DNA of 64,000 bases from Dromaius novaehollandiae (lineage: Eukaryota > Chordata > Aves > Casuariiformes > Dromaiidae). Under the pieces are notes generated by a model. The model saw only the letters and a list, made by a program, of their open reading frames with translations. It was not told the DNA's origin and searched no databases. The stretch lies in contig NC_088117.1 in assembly GCF_036370855.1 (NCBI RefSeq), forward strand, positions 248,001-312,000. The letters run 5' to 3'. Of this stretch, positions 21,963-31,772 are shown piece by piece. A program made the translations under genes and the position numbers. The first letter of the stretch is position 1. Each line of letters opens with the position of its first letter.

Positions 21963-22500
21963 TGCTATGGAAAATTATGCTCGCCAGCCACCATAACAGG
22001 GTCCGACCCTAGGTTCCCGCTGAGAAGTTCGGAGCCAAATCAAAGCATATTTAATACAATTTAATGATGCATGTGCAGCAATTGCAGCTGGAGCTAGGTG
22101 CCTCCCAAGAGGCACCCCAAACAAAGAAATCCCTGGGCAATTATACCCTCACAAGCTAAGCTCCCCACATCCCATGCAAAGCTTCAGACCAATCTCCATA
22201 TCTGGCTCTGGGGGCTTTGTGTTCTTCGGTGGCTCCCACTGCTGTCTCTAGGCAGCCTGGTTTGCCTTATCTTTATTGTGGTGGCTTCTGCTGATGGACT
22301 TAGCTTCCTCGTAAGCTTCCTTATCTTTCCACCTTGAACCAGCCCTAGGGCCCTTCCTTACTGGACTAGCTGACAGTTCCTCACGTTATCTGAGTGCAGC
22401 CTAAGGCTTCAGCACATTTAGCTACTCATGCTAAGCAAGGTTTATATAAGTTGTGCTAAGCTGTTACCTCTAGACAGTTCCAGCTCAATATTCTTTAACA
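21963..22500 (-). repeat. ERV-2 3' LTR
   Basis: 538 bp from TGTTAAAGAATATTGAGC to ...CCATAGCA (minus reading), preceded by polypurine sequence ACAAAGGGAGGAC. It is nearly identical to 30509-31046 and 50586-51123. It contains an ACTTATATAAACC TATA-like box about 70 bp from the start. Confidence 0.88.
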
Positions 22501-22516
22501 GTCCTCCCTTTGTTTC
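22501..22516 (-). promoter_or_regulatory. ERV-2 polypurine tract
   Basis: The minus reading GAAACAAAGGGAGGAC directly precedes the TGTTAAAG LTR edge. Confidence 0.75.
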
Positions 22517-22694
22517 TGGTAAGCATCCCTGCTAATCCTTTAGACAAGAGTTCTCAAAGGCTGTCAAGGCATGCTATCACTTTCCATAATCTAATGTACA
22601 ATAGGATCGTAAGTAATAGGCATAACATGGTTAAACTTAACACAACTACTCCTGGGTACAACACGTGAGTATGAATCCCTGTTGCAGTTGGTGA

Positions 22695-23115
22695 TCATCC
22701 CCGAGGAGTTTCCCAACCATGATGTGCTCCGTCCTGCTTCACCCTTTCCAAGACGTCCTGTATCTCCTCTGTATCATGATGAGTGGCGATTAGAGCTTTT
22801 TGTCCATTGTTTCGGATGCGCTCTAGCAGCTGACGCAGCTCATCACGTTGCAGTAGTTTCTCCACCAATGTAAGATCCATTCCGATGGGGGTAAGTAGTC
22901 AAGCTTGACTCAGTGTGTAATTAGATTGTAACAATGGATAAGACGTACCAGGAGCTGAAGAACTAAGTTACCAACACAACTATTTGAGTGATTACGTGTC
23001 TTTACAGCAATGTCCACTATGAATATAAGACTACAAAGGGTTCTCATACATACACAGCCTTTCCCAATATATACAAGTACAGTCTAACTTTAACAGCAAA
23101 ATTGGAACATAGTAT
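22695..23115 (-). pseudogene. env: ERV-2 env TM C-terminal fragment
   Basis: It matches the C-terminal part of the ERV-4 TM frame: a short match to YILGRGCV-like sequence, then a conserved helical stretch (LTLVEKLLQRDELRQLL, VLERVKQDGAHHGWE). It ends in a TGA just before what would be the anchor. SU and most of TM are absent. The same stop is shared by the ERV-3 and ERV-4 tail copies. Confidence 0.7.
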
Positions 23116-23129
23116 GACAGTATATGGCC

Positions 23130-23667
23130 TGTCCCATTTGGGTTTTAACTTGGATTTTCATAAAAATACTTTAACTAAAACTTCATCCCCAGGCTGTGTA
23201 ACAGGCACTTGTATTTCAGGTGGTGGGGACTGATACCACTGAGCATATTTTTTAAGATTTTCAAACCTTTTTTGCATACTTAGATCACACTGGCTTAGTC
23301 GTTCATTTCCGTCTAACAGGCTGCTCTTAGCTGGAATAGAAGTCCCTCGTATAGCTAAAGGTCTCCCACAGAGAATTTCAGCTGGTGGTAGTCCTACGGG
23401 TTGTTCTGGAGCATTTCGTACGTCCCACAGAGCAAAGTTTAGGGCTTCTGGCCATTTTAGGCCACTGTGTGTGCATACCTTTGCGATTCTTTCGTCTAAT
23501 GTCCTGTTCTTTTTGCAGCCACGTATATTCCTGCACTGGCCCAGACTTTCTGTACTTGCCTAGCTACCGCCTCTGCTCCCCCATGAGCTTTCTCGTGAAA
23601 CCACCTAGCTGTAGGAACTGCATTTTGGGGAGAGGCAGAATTGGTTTTCCCCCTAATTGTCCATATT
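23130..23667 (-). pseudogene. pol: ERV-2 integrase pieces (internal deletion)
   Basis: The minus strand encodes the integrase N-terminal zinc region start, then jumps over the catalytic core to the C-terminal part (WPEALNFALWDVRNAP-like and PGDEVLVKVF-like). The junction (GAACAGGACATTAGACG in minus reading) is the same one found at 49585-49600. The original core is missing, so no integrase activity is possible. Confidence 0.7.
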
Positions 23668-24429
23668 TGTTAAAGAATAGCGAACTGAAACTGTCTAGAG
23701 GTAGCCGCTTAGCACAACTTATATAAAACTTGCTTAGCATGAGTAGCTAAATTTGCTGAAGCCTTAGGCCGCACTTAGATAAAATAATGAACTTTTACTT
23801 AGTCCAGTAAGAAAAGGGCCTCAGAGCTGGTTCAAGCTAGGAAGATAAGGAAGTTACAAGCAGTCTGCATTCCTGCGTCTCACACTCCGAAAGGGAGGGT
23901 GTCTGCAGGAATGCGTCTCACACTCCGAAAGGGAGGGCGTCAAGGCTTTGAAGTAAGACCAGTGCAGGGCATTAGGACCTTGAGGGACAAAGCCTTAGCT
24001 CACTGCTGGGGCAGTGTTAATTGTTATGATTTAGAATCACCTCCTCCTCAGGACCTTGAGACACAACAGTAAGACCCCACAAAAACAGAGGTACAACCGT
24101 CAGCAGAGACTGCAAAAAACAAAAATAAGGAGAAAAACAGCTTACCTCAGAATGATGATGAGACCCAATGAGGAGCAGGAGACCCCAGACCAAAAAATTA
24201 CTATTGGTCTAACTACCATGTGAGGGGTGGGAAATGTAAGTTGAAAAAACTATAATTGCCCAGGATTTGTTTATGTTAGGGTCCCTCTTCGGAGGCACCC
24301 AGCTCGAGCTGTAATTACTGCACGCGCGTCATTAATATTTAATTTGTTTTGATTTGGCTCCAAAATTTTTCTGCGGGAACCTAGGGTCGAGCCCTGTTAT
24401 GGTGGCCGACAAGCCTAATTTCCATAACA
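23668..24429 (+). mobile_element. solo LTR nested in ERV-2, with 5-bp target duplication
   Basis: TGTTAAAGAATAGCG...CCATAACA, 762 bp, flanked by ATATT on both sides (23663-23667 and 24430-24434). It interrupts ERV-2 pol after the codons for DDGI and lies in the opposite orientation. The LTR is longer than the ERV-2 LTR and holds a tandem copy of CTCACACTCCGAAAGGGAGG (about 23877-23938). Insertion happened after ERV-2, followed by loss of the internal part through LTR-LTR recombination. Confidence 0.88.
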
Positions 24430-25440
24430 ATATTCCATCATCATCTTGTTCTACTTCCCTTTGTTCCCATTGTTTCTTCTCTTCCACGGAGCAGGCCTTC
24501 TCATACATGGTTCTGGGGTCTATGACATTTGGCCATTCACTTTGGTTCATCCTTGGAAGTGCCACCACACGGCCTCTCAGAGGTTCATGGGCTGCAGCCT
24601 TTGCAGCGGCGTCAGCTAAAGCATTTCCTTTACTGATTTCTGTAGTGTCTTTAGGATGGGCTGGGCAGTGTATTACAGCAATTTCTTTGGGCCTTTGGAC
24701 TGCTTCCAGCCAATTACGTATTTCTTCTGCACTGGCTATTTTCTTTCCTGATCATGTAAAAAAAAAAAAAAAAAATCCTCGTTTTTTCCATAACATCCCA
24801 GTTGCCTCACATATCCCAAAGGCATATCGAGAGGCACTGTAGATGTCAACTTGCTTCCTTTTCCTAGGTGCCCTGCACGTGTCAAGGCTACTAGTTCTGC
24901 GCCTTGCACACTCATTCATGTGGGAAGCAGTTCGGCCTCCATTACTCGTTTTTGGCTGACTACAGCACACCCAGTTTGACGTTGTCCATGTGGGTAGCAG
25001 GATGAGCTGTTTACAAATAGAACCAGATCCGGTTTTTGCAAAGGAACATCAGTTAAATGGGTTCTCGGCTTACTGGAAGTGTGCATTACCTGCTCACATT
25101 GGTGATGTTTTTCTCCATCATCAGGCAGAGGTATTAGAGTTGCTGGATTCAGGGTATTGCATCTTTTTAGGACTACATTATCTGCCATGAGGAGGATCAG
25201 TTCGTATCTGTGTGCCCGTTGTGGCCATAATGCCTGGGTCGCATATCGTTTAATAGTATCTCCACTTTGTGCGGCACATGAACTGTGACAGGGTGCCCCA
25301 GAATGAGAGGGCGGCTTCTCTCTCCCTATTGCCGCTGTTGCTGCCACCGATTTGGTGCAGGATGGCGCCCCTGCTGCAACCAAATCTAGCTGAGCAGAAT
25401 ATGCTACCGGTCTCTGGTGGGGTCCTACTTTTTGCCTCAT
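24430..25440 (-). pseudogene. pol: ERV-2 RNase H
   Basis: Minus-strand fragments carry connection (RPVAYSAQLDLVAAGAP), a degraded first active-site block (LFVNSSS where FTDGSS is expected) and the end of RNase H with MNQSEWPNVIDPRTMYEK. An 18-base A run (24758-24775, T on the coding strand) sits inside the frame and shifts it. The catalytic Asp to Asn change and the shifts make it a clear pseudogene. Confidence 0.75.
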
Positions 25441-25473
25441 TACTCTGCTGGCAATCCCCTTACGTTCATGTAC

Positions 25474-26289
25474 CTATAAATTGAAGGGCTTTGTATATTC
25501 TGGGAGCCCGAGAGCAGGCACGGATGCCAAAGCTCCTTTCATAGTTCTAAAAGCTTGCTCTCTTTCGAGGCCCCACGCAATGGGTTCTGCTGCTTCATTT
25601 CTAGTGGCCTCTGTCAGGGGTTTTGCTAATTCTCCCAACCCAGGAACCCATGGTCTGCAACATCCCACAGCTCCAAGGAATCCTCCTAACTGTTTCTGTG
25701 TTACTGCACGGGGGAGTTTTATGATAGCATTTACTCTCTCTGGGTCTCTGGGAGTCGTTGCCCTTCTCTTAGAATGAACCCCAAGTACTCTACCTCTTTT
25801 TGACACAGCTGGAGTTTAGACGGAGATGCCCAGTGACCCTTTTTCTGTTAAAGTAGGACACAGATATGCAGAGTCCATTATACAGGTATCCTCATCCTTA
25901 CTCGCTATCAGTAAACCATCTACATATTGCCTGAGAGTTGACCCACCCGGTAATTCTACATCTTTTAAATCATTCCTTAACACTTGTGAGGAAAGGGTGG
26001 GAGAGCCAGTGAACCCTTGTGGGAGGTGTGTCCACGTCCGCTGTTGCCCTTTCCATGTAAAGGCGAACAAGGGTTGACTACTTTCCTCAAGCGGGATCCT
26101 AAAGAAAGCAGCAGTTAGGTCAATTACAGGGAAACATTTTGCCCAACGTGGCATTTGTAAAAGCACTGTGGAAGGATCAGGCACTACTGGGGGAGGGGTC
26201 ACCACACGTTGATCGATTGCTCGCAAATCTTGGACAAACTGGTATTCTGGATCGCCATCAGAATCCCGCCTGTGCTTTTTAACTGGCAC
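25474..26289 (-). pseudogene. pol: ERV-2 reverse transcriptase
   Basis: Two blocks in one frame. 26289-25816 has FVQDLRAIDQRV, VIDLTAAFFRIPL, LPQGFTGSPTLSS and LRQYVDGLLIAS, where the second catalytic Asp of YVDD is replaced by Gly. 25806-25474 has the thumb region (QLGGFLGAVGCCRPWVPG). Polymerase activity would be lost through the YVDG change alone. Confidence 0.8.
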
Positions 26290-26554
26290 AATCGGAGTGT
26301 TGTATGGGGATTCACAGACCCTAAGGAGACCCAGTTTTACATCGTGATCCGTTTGCTTTCAGATACTCTTCTTGGCTTCTTTGGGGGTAGGGTATCGTTT
26401 AACCGTGGCAGGCAATCCCCCCTTTGCTTTTATCGAGACTCAGCTAGCTGATTTCAACAGTCCACCATCCATTCCTCAAGAGCTCCATAACTTCCCAGGA
26501 ACTGATTCTAAACCTATGGGAATTTGCAGATTAGTTGTCTCTGGCTCTGGTGTC

Positions 26555-26959
26555 TCAGCCACAACACATGAGCCCATTAGTACTAATTTTATCCCTCCCG
26601 GCTGTATATTTTATCCCTCCTGGCTGTAAGCAGATCTGAGTATCCAAGGCTTGCGGGAGATCTCTCCCTAAAAGGCAAGAGGGTGAATCTGTGGAAATCA
26701 TGAAATGTCCCCACACTCCTTTACCTCCAACAGTGAGCAATAAGGGCTTAGTTAACGCTCATTTGCCTTTTCCCATCTCTCCTTGTACTATTATTTCATC
26801 TGACGATTTGCATCCTTTAGGCTCAAAACTCAAAAGGGAAAGAGTAGCTCCGGTATCCACTAGATAGGGCACTTCTAGACCTTCTAGACTTGCCACTATC
26901 TGCCCCCTGACATCCAAATCTATATCCCAGGAATTTACCCCAATTTCCACAGGATTCAC
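26555..26959 (-). pseudogene. pro: ERV-2 protease
   Basis: The retropepsin active site is intact in sequence (VPYLVDTGATLSLLSFE), and LLGRDLPQALDTQICLQP follows after a break near 26750. It is closely related to the ERV-4 protease at 43938-44290. Confidence 0.75.
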
Positions 26960-26962
26960 TGT

Positions 26963-27131
26963 TCACTCCTGATGATCAAAGGCTCCCTGCGGCGGCCATC
27001 CTTCTGCCGGGTTACCCTCCTTAGTCACCAACGGCCAATCCTCCTGACATACTTGGATCAACCCTTTTTTCCTTTGATTCTTACTACCATCAGTCTTACT
27101 CCAGTTTTGCAAAATTTCAGCCAAGGGCCAC
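26963..27131 (-). pseudogene. gag: ERV-2 matrix (gag) fragment
   Basis: A minus-strand frame with GWPLAEILQNWSK and EDWPLVTKEG ends in WPPQGAF, which also occurs in the ERV-4 matrix region (about 42640). It runs straight into the protease leader, so capsid and nucleocapsid were deleted. The upstream side is cut by segment A'. Confidence 0.6.
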
Positions 27132-28353
27132 CCAACGTTCTGGAAGTAGGCAGATGTCTGGGGAGAGGAAGCTGCCAAGGTGACTGTGCCACTCTAGGCG
27201 AGCACTGAGACTGCTACTGAAGCAATTCTGCGCTTTCCTGCAAGGCAGCACATGTCTTTGCCCACACACTCCCCTTTCTCGGGGGCACACACCCAGAGAA
27301 GCCCACGCTGGCCTCCTTTGGTCAGCAAGAGCTACAGGGGCCTGGCCAGCATCCTAAACCCCCGTGCTGTTGAACGTGCAGCCAAAACAGAAGGCGGTGA
27401 GCAACGCAGCTGTTATCTGCAAACAACTGCTCCGCGGCAAAGCAGAAGAAATGCCTCCCGGCAAGGGGGAAATAGGAACACAGACCAAACTGCCTTCTGA
27501 GGAAAAACAAGTCCCTAACAATGGGAGATGGTTCCAGCTTGAAAACTCTGGGGTGGGGAAAATTAAACCGGTCACCTGCCCCCTCGTCTCAAAGGAGTCT
27601 GCAAGGGAGAACACCCAAGAACACTGGCTTGGAGTCAGAGGAGCGCTCACTGGGGACAGGGAAATGACAGGAAAGGAAATGGCATTTCCCAGGAAGAGGA
27701 AGGAAATGGAGTCATGCCACGAAGTCCCTCAGACCAGCCCACTGCACAGGAGCCTCCTTCCCAGCCACCTCCAGAGGCAGAGGCGTTCTTTGCCTCCTCA
27801 GGTCTAACAGAGCCCACAGCAAAGTACCTCAGAGCTGAAGAGCAGCCTTGGCCTCTGCAAAGAAGGAGGCAACAAGCTCCGAGAAGAAACAAACACTGTG
27901 CCAGCGCCTGCACATCCAGACTTTCTTCCAAAGCCATCTCCTTGCCATTGGAAGCTTCAGTCCTGCAGGAAGAGAAGTATTTGCACCTCGGGCATATTAA
28001 ACTCATCTCCAGGAGGACAATTCACGTCAGAGCCTGGGAACCGACAGAATCCCCCTGCGTGCTAGTTATGGCCAGGCTTGCACAACTGAGCCCTTCACGC
28101 TCCCGTGATGTCATTGTAGAAGTCAGGGGACGCACAAGCCAAAACATGAGGAAAGACAGAAATACCATTTGCATAAAGCTGCCTCCCTGCCTGTGCACAT
28201 TCTTCTGGGCCACCGACTCTTTCCTCGCAGACCTTTCCTGCCTCCCCTGCACCCAAGCTTTTGCAACTCGGGAATCACTCAACATCAGCTTGACAGGGTC
28301 AGTGCTTCTGCTAGAAAAATGGAGGAAGCTCCCTGCCCTTCCTTTCTCCTTCC
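27132..28353 (+). repeat. duplicated segment A'
   Basis: A near-identical copy of 20490-21815. Its left edge abuts ERV-2 matrix sequence, and its right edge passes into 28354-28600, which is a diverged copy of a segment upstream of A (about 19447-19610). The order A' then x' suggests an ancestral tandem array of a unit [x ... A]. Confidence 0.82.
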
Positions 28354-28600
28354 TCGCACATCCCAATGCCCGTGCTTTTCAGACTTCAGCGCTGCACTAC
28401 TGCCCCACCATAAACCGAGGAGCAAAAGCAAGCCTCAAGCTAAAATGGGCAGAGCTGTGCAGGACGTGGGCTCCTCCAGCACACCCAGCTCAGCCTTTTA
28501 AGGAGAGCCGCCCTGGCTCCCTGGATGGGTGCTGCAGGGCAACGGCCCCTGCACCGCTACCCGCAACCTCCCAGGCCAGCCCCGCAATGCACACTGCCAT
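28354..28600. other. junction sequence between A' and ERV-3
   Basis: No gene. The portion 28454-28600 is related to 19447-19610. It ends where ERV-3 pol sequence starts at AAGCCGAGAACC. Confidence 0.5.
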
Positions 28601-29117
28601 TAAGCCGAGAACCGATTTAACTGATGTTCCTTTGCAAAACCCGCATCTAGTTCTATTTGTAGACAGCTCATCCTGCTACCTGCATGGACAACGACGAACT
28701 GAGTATGCTGTAGTCAGCCAGGAATGAGTAACACAGGCCGAACTGCTTCCCACAAGAAAGAGTGTGCAAGGAGCAGAACTATTAGAACCAACTCTCTATC
28801 TGCCTTTTGAAAAGAACGAGGATTTTTTAATGTCATCAGGAAAGAAAACAGCTAGTGGAGAAGAAATATGTAACTGGCTGGAAGCAGTCCAAAGGCCCAA
28901 AGAAATTGCTGTAATACACTGCCCAGCCCATCCTAAAGACACTACAGAAATCAGTAAAGGAAATGCTTTAGCTGACGCCGCTGCAAAGGCTGCAGCCCAT
29001 GAACCTCTGAGAGGCCGTGTGGTGGCACTTCCAAGGATGAACCAAAGTGAATGGCCAAATGTCATAGACCCCAGAACCATGTATGAGAAGGCTTGCTCCG
29101 TGGAAGAGAAGAAATAA
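28601..29117 (+). pseudogene. pol: ERV-3 RNase H fragment
   Basis: It contains LTDVPLQNPHLVLFVDSSS (first Asp retained), a deletion of the middle acidic region, then EIAVIHCPAHPKDTTEIS and MNQSEWPNVIDPRTMYEK. Stops occur at about 28725 and at 29115. The middle catalytic segment present in ERV-4 is missing. Confidence 0.72.
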
Positions 29118-29129
29118 TAGGAATAGTGG

Positions 29130-29965
29130 GAAGCAAAACAAAGTGATGATGGAATATGGACAATTAGTGGAAAACCAATTCTACCAAAAAAAAAAAAAAA
29201 AAAGAAGAAGAAGTAATTCCTATAGCAGGTGGTTTCACGAGAAAGCTCATGAGGGAGCAGCGGCGGTAGCTAAGCAGGTACAGACAGTAAGGGCCAGTGC
29301 AGGAATTTACACGGCCGCACAAAGAATAAGCAATAGCTGCCCAGCCTGCCAAAAGTTCTCGAGCAGCAAACCAAGCTTGGAGGTAGGGGGACGACCGTGG
29401 GCCTGCTTCCCTTTTCAAAGGCTACCAATAGATTACGCGGATATGCCATCCACCGATGGGTGCAAACGCTTGTTAGTGATAGTAGATCAGTGGTCAGGCT
29501 GGGTAGAAGCTTTCCCGACAAGAAAGGACGATGCAGGAGGGGTAGTAAAGCCTTATTGAAAGAAATCATACGCAGGTATGGGGTTCCAGAAGCCATTGAT
29601 TCAGACAGGGGCGCTCAATTTATGGCAGACATAGTCAATCAATTATATAAATCCCTAGGAACAGAGAGAAACCTCCCTACTCCCTACCACCCACAATCTT
29701 CAGGAGAGGTCTAATGTCCTGTCATTCTTTCGACGAAAGAATCGCAAAGGTATGCACACACAGTGGCCTAACATGGCCAGAAGCCCTAAACTTCGCTCTG
29801 TGGGACGTACGAAATGCTCCACAACAACCCGTAGGACTACCACCAGCAGAAATTCTCTGTGGGAGACCTTTAGGGACTTCTACTCCAGCTAAGAGCAGCC
29901 TGTTAGACGGAAATTTTGCTGTTAGACTGTACTTGTATATATTGGGAAAGGCTGTGTATGTATGA
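29130..29965 (+). pseudogene. pol: ERV-3 integrase
   Basis: Zinc region (RWFHEKAHEGAAAV, SCPACQKFSS), core with LPIDYADM and DSDRGAQF, then SSGEV followed by a stop created by a small inversion that removes the Glu-containing VERM segment. Downstream, LTWPEALNFALWDVRNAP is in another frame. A frameshift also occurs near 29555. The last part fuses directly to TM sequence (RLYLYILGKAVYV). Confidence 0.75.
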
Positions 29966-30128
29966 GAACCCTTTGTAGTCTTATATTCATAGTGGACATT
30001 GCTGTAAAGACAAGTAATCACTCAAATAGTTGTGTTGGTAACTTAGTTCTTCAGCTCCTGGTACGTCTTATCCATTGTTACAATCTAATTACACACTGAG
30101 TCAAGCGTGACTGCTTACCCCCATCGGA

Positions 30129-30314
30129 ATGAATCTTACATTGGTGGAGAAACTACGGCAACGTGATGAGCTGCGTCAGCTGCTAGAGCGCATCCAAAAC
30201 AATGGACAAAAAGCTCTAATCACCGCTCATCATGATAGAGAGGAGATACAGGAAGTCTTGGAAAGGGTGAAGCAGGACGGAGCACATCATGGTTGGGAAA
30301 CTCCTCTGGGATGA
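30129..30314 (+). pseudogene. env: ERV-3 env TM C-terminal fragment
   Basis: LTLVEKLRQRDELRQLLER and VLERVKQDGAHHGWE, ending at a TGA before the degenerate anchor. It is nearly identical to 50210-50395 and to the inverse of 22695-22880. Confidence 0.7.
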
Positions 30315-30492
30315 TCACCAACTGCAACAGGGATTCATACTCACGTGTTGTACCCAGGAGTAGTTGTGTTAAGTTTAACCATGTTATGCCTATTACTTAT
30401 GATCATATTATACATAAGATTATGGAAAGTGATGGTATGCCTTGACAGCCTTTGAGAACTCTTGTCTAAAGGATTAGCAGGGATGCTTACCA

Positions 30493-30508
30493 GAAACAAA
30501 GGGAGGAC
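30493..30508 (+). promoter_or_regulatory. ERV-3 polypurine tract
   Basis: GAAACAAAGGGAGGAC immediately before the LTR edge TGTTAAAG. Confidence 0.75.
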
Positions 30509-31046
30509 TGTTAAAGAATATTGAGCTGGAACTGTCTAGAGGTAACAGCTTAGCACAACTTATATAAACCTTGCTTAGCATGAGTAGCTAAATGCGCTGA
30601 AGCCTTAGGCTGCATTCAGATAACATGAGGAACTGTCAGCTAGTCCAGTAAGGAAGGGCCCTAAGGCCGGTACAAGGTGGAAAGATAAGGAAGCTTACGA
30701 GGAAGCTAAGTCCATCAGCAGAAGCCGCCACAGTAAAGATAAGGCAAATCAGGCTGCCTAGAGACAGCAGTGGGAGCCACTGAAGAACACTAAGCCCCCA
30801 CAGCCAGATATGGAGATTGGTCTGAAGCTTTGCATGGGGTGTGGGGAGCTTAGCTTGTGAGGGTATAATTGCCCAGGGATTTCTTTGTTTGGGGTGCCTC
30901 TTGGGAGGCAGCCAGCTCGAGCTGCAATTGCTGCACATGCATCATTAAATTGTATTGAATTTGCTCTGATTTGGCTCCGAACTTCTCAGCGGGAACCTAA
31001 GGTCAGACCCTGTTATGGTGGCTGGCGAGCATAATTTTCCATAGCA
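30509..31046 (+). repeat. ERV-3 3' LTR
   Basis: 538 bp, TGTTAAAGAATATTGAGC...CCATAGCA. It is followed by the inverted B flank (CTGTGTCCTTTG...), the same host junction as at ERV-2 and ERV-4. Confidence 0.88.
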
Positions 31047-31388
31047 CTGTGTCCTTTGAAGAGCTGGGACACCTGTGGTTTAGTTAAGTGATGGCTTGTA
31101 GTCCTGGCAAGAAGGTATTGGCCTGGACGTGTCTCTCTGAGAGAGGGGTGAGTGTTGGTGGCCCTGGTGATGAGGGCAACATCACCTTTGGGAAGGGCAG
31201 GAAAGAGAAAGGAAGGGCAGGGAGCTGCCTCCATTTTTCCTGTCCTCTGGTAGGTTTGGGATTTGTGGGCTGTGGTGGAGCAGCAGAGCTAAGTCTGCCC
31301 AGCCGCCCCCCGGGTTTTCTAGCAGAAGCACTGACCCTGTCAAGGTGATGTTGAGTGATTCCCGAGTTGCAAAAGCTTGGGTGCAGGG
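31047..31388 (-). repeat. segment B' (inverted copy of 21620-21962)
   Basis: Reverse complement of the host flank of ERV-2. It stops at GGGTGCAGGG, where the betaretroviral LTR begins. In segment A the same sequence continues uninterrupted (GGTGCAGGGGAGG in reverse), so the LTR marks a break in the ancestral sequence. Confidence 0.82.
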
Positions 31389-31772
31389 TGTTGGGGACCA
31401 AGATTGAATGATGCTGTGTAAGACAGCGGAGAATCTTTAAGGCAGAAAGTAATGAAGTGGTAACTATGATTTGTGCCCCGAATGTGTGCACGTGAGTTGC
31501 CACTGATCATGTGTCTTCCTGCCTATGTGTCAGCAGTCACGGTGTGCCTTCCTGCCTACGTGTCAGCAGCTGCGGTGGGCCTGTCCTGCTGGCCTGTCCT
31601 GCCCGCCTGCTAGGCATCAGAAGACACCTTACCCACCTATCACAAGATGCCACAATGCCAAGCAGATACTTGGAGGAGTGGCTGAGCTGATGGCTATATA
31701 ACCAGCCATTGTGTTTTCAATACAGGCTTTTTTGCACCATTCTTCTTGTGGTCCATGTCGTCGAATGCCACA
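31389..31772 (+). mobile_element. solo LTR of the ERV-5 (betaretrovirus-like) family
   Basis: TGTTGGGGACCAAGATTG...GAATGCCACA, 384 bp, with a TATA box (TATATA 31695-31700). Its left part carries variants of the ERV-5 5' LTR (GTGCCCCGAATGTGTG, CCTGCCTATGTG). Its right part carries variants of the ERV-5 3' LTR (CCATTGTGTTTTCAATACAG). The flanks GCAGGG and CTGCAC do not form a target duplication. Confidence 0.87.

Larger units (their letters stand above)
21963..27131 (-). mobile_element. ERV-2: 5'-truncated gammaretrovirus-like ERV
   Basis: Minus-strand order from the right: matrix fragment (27131-26963), protease (26959-26555), RT (26289-25474), RNase H (25440-24430), a solo LTR inserted in the opposite orientation (23668-24429), integrase pieces, a TM C-terminal fragment and one LTR (22500-21963). 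Most of gag and most of env are deleted. The 5' LTR is missing because segment A' starts at 27132. The pol frames are shifted several times, so it is non-functional. Confidence 0.85.
28601..31046 (+). mobile_element. ERV-3: 5'-truncated gammaretrovirus-like ERV
   Basis: It starts inside RNase H and continues through integrase, a TM C-terminal fragment (30129-30314), a polypurine tract and one LTR (30509-31046). It is the inverted counterpart of ERV-2 (22500-25072). It keeps more of the integrase core than ERV-2, but has its own stops, an 18-base A run (29186-29203) and a micro-inversion at 29711-29731. Confidence 0.83.
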
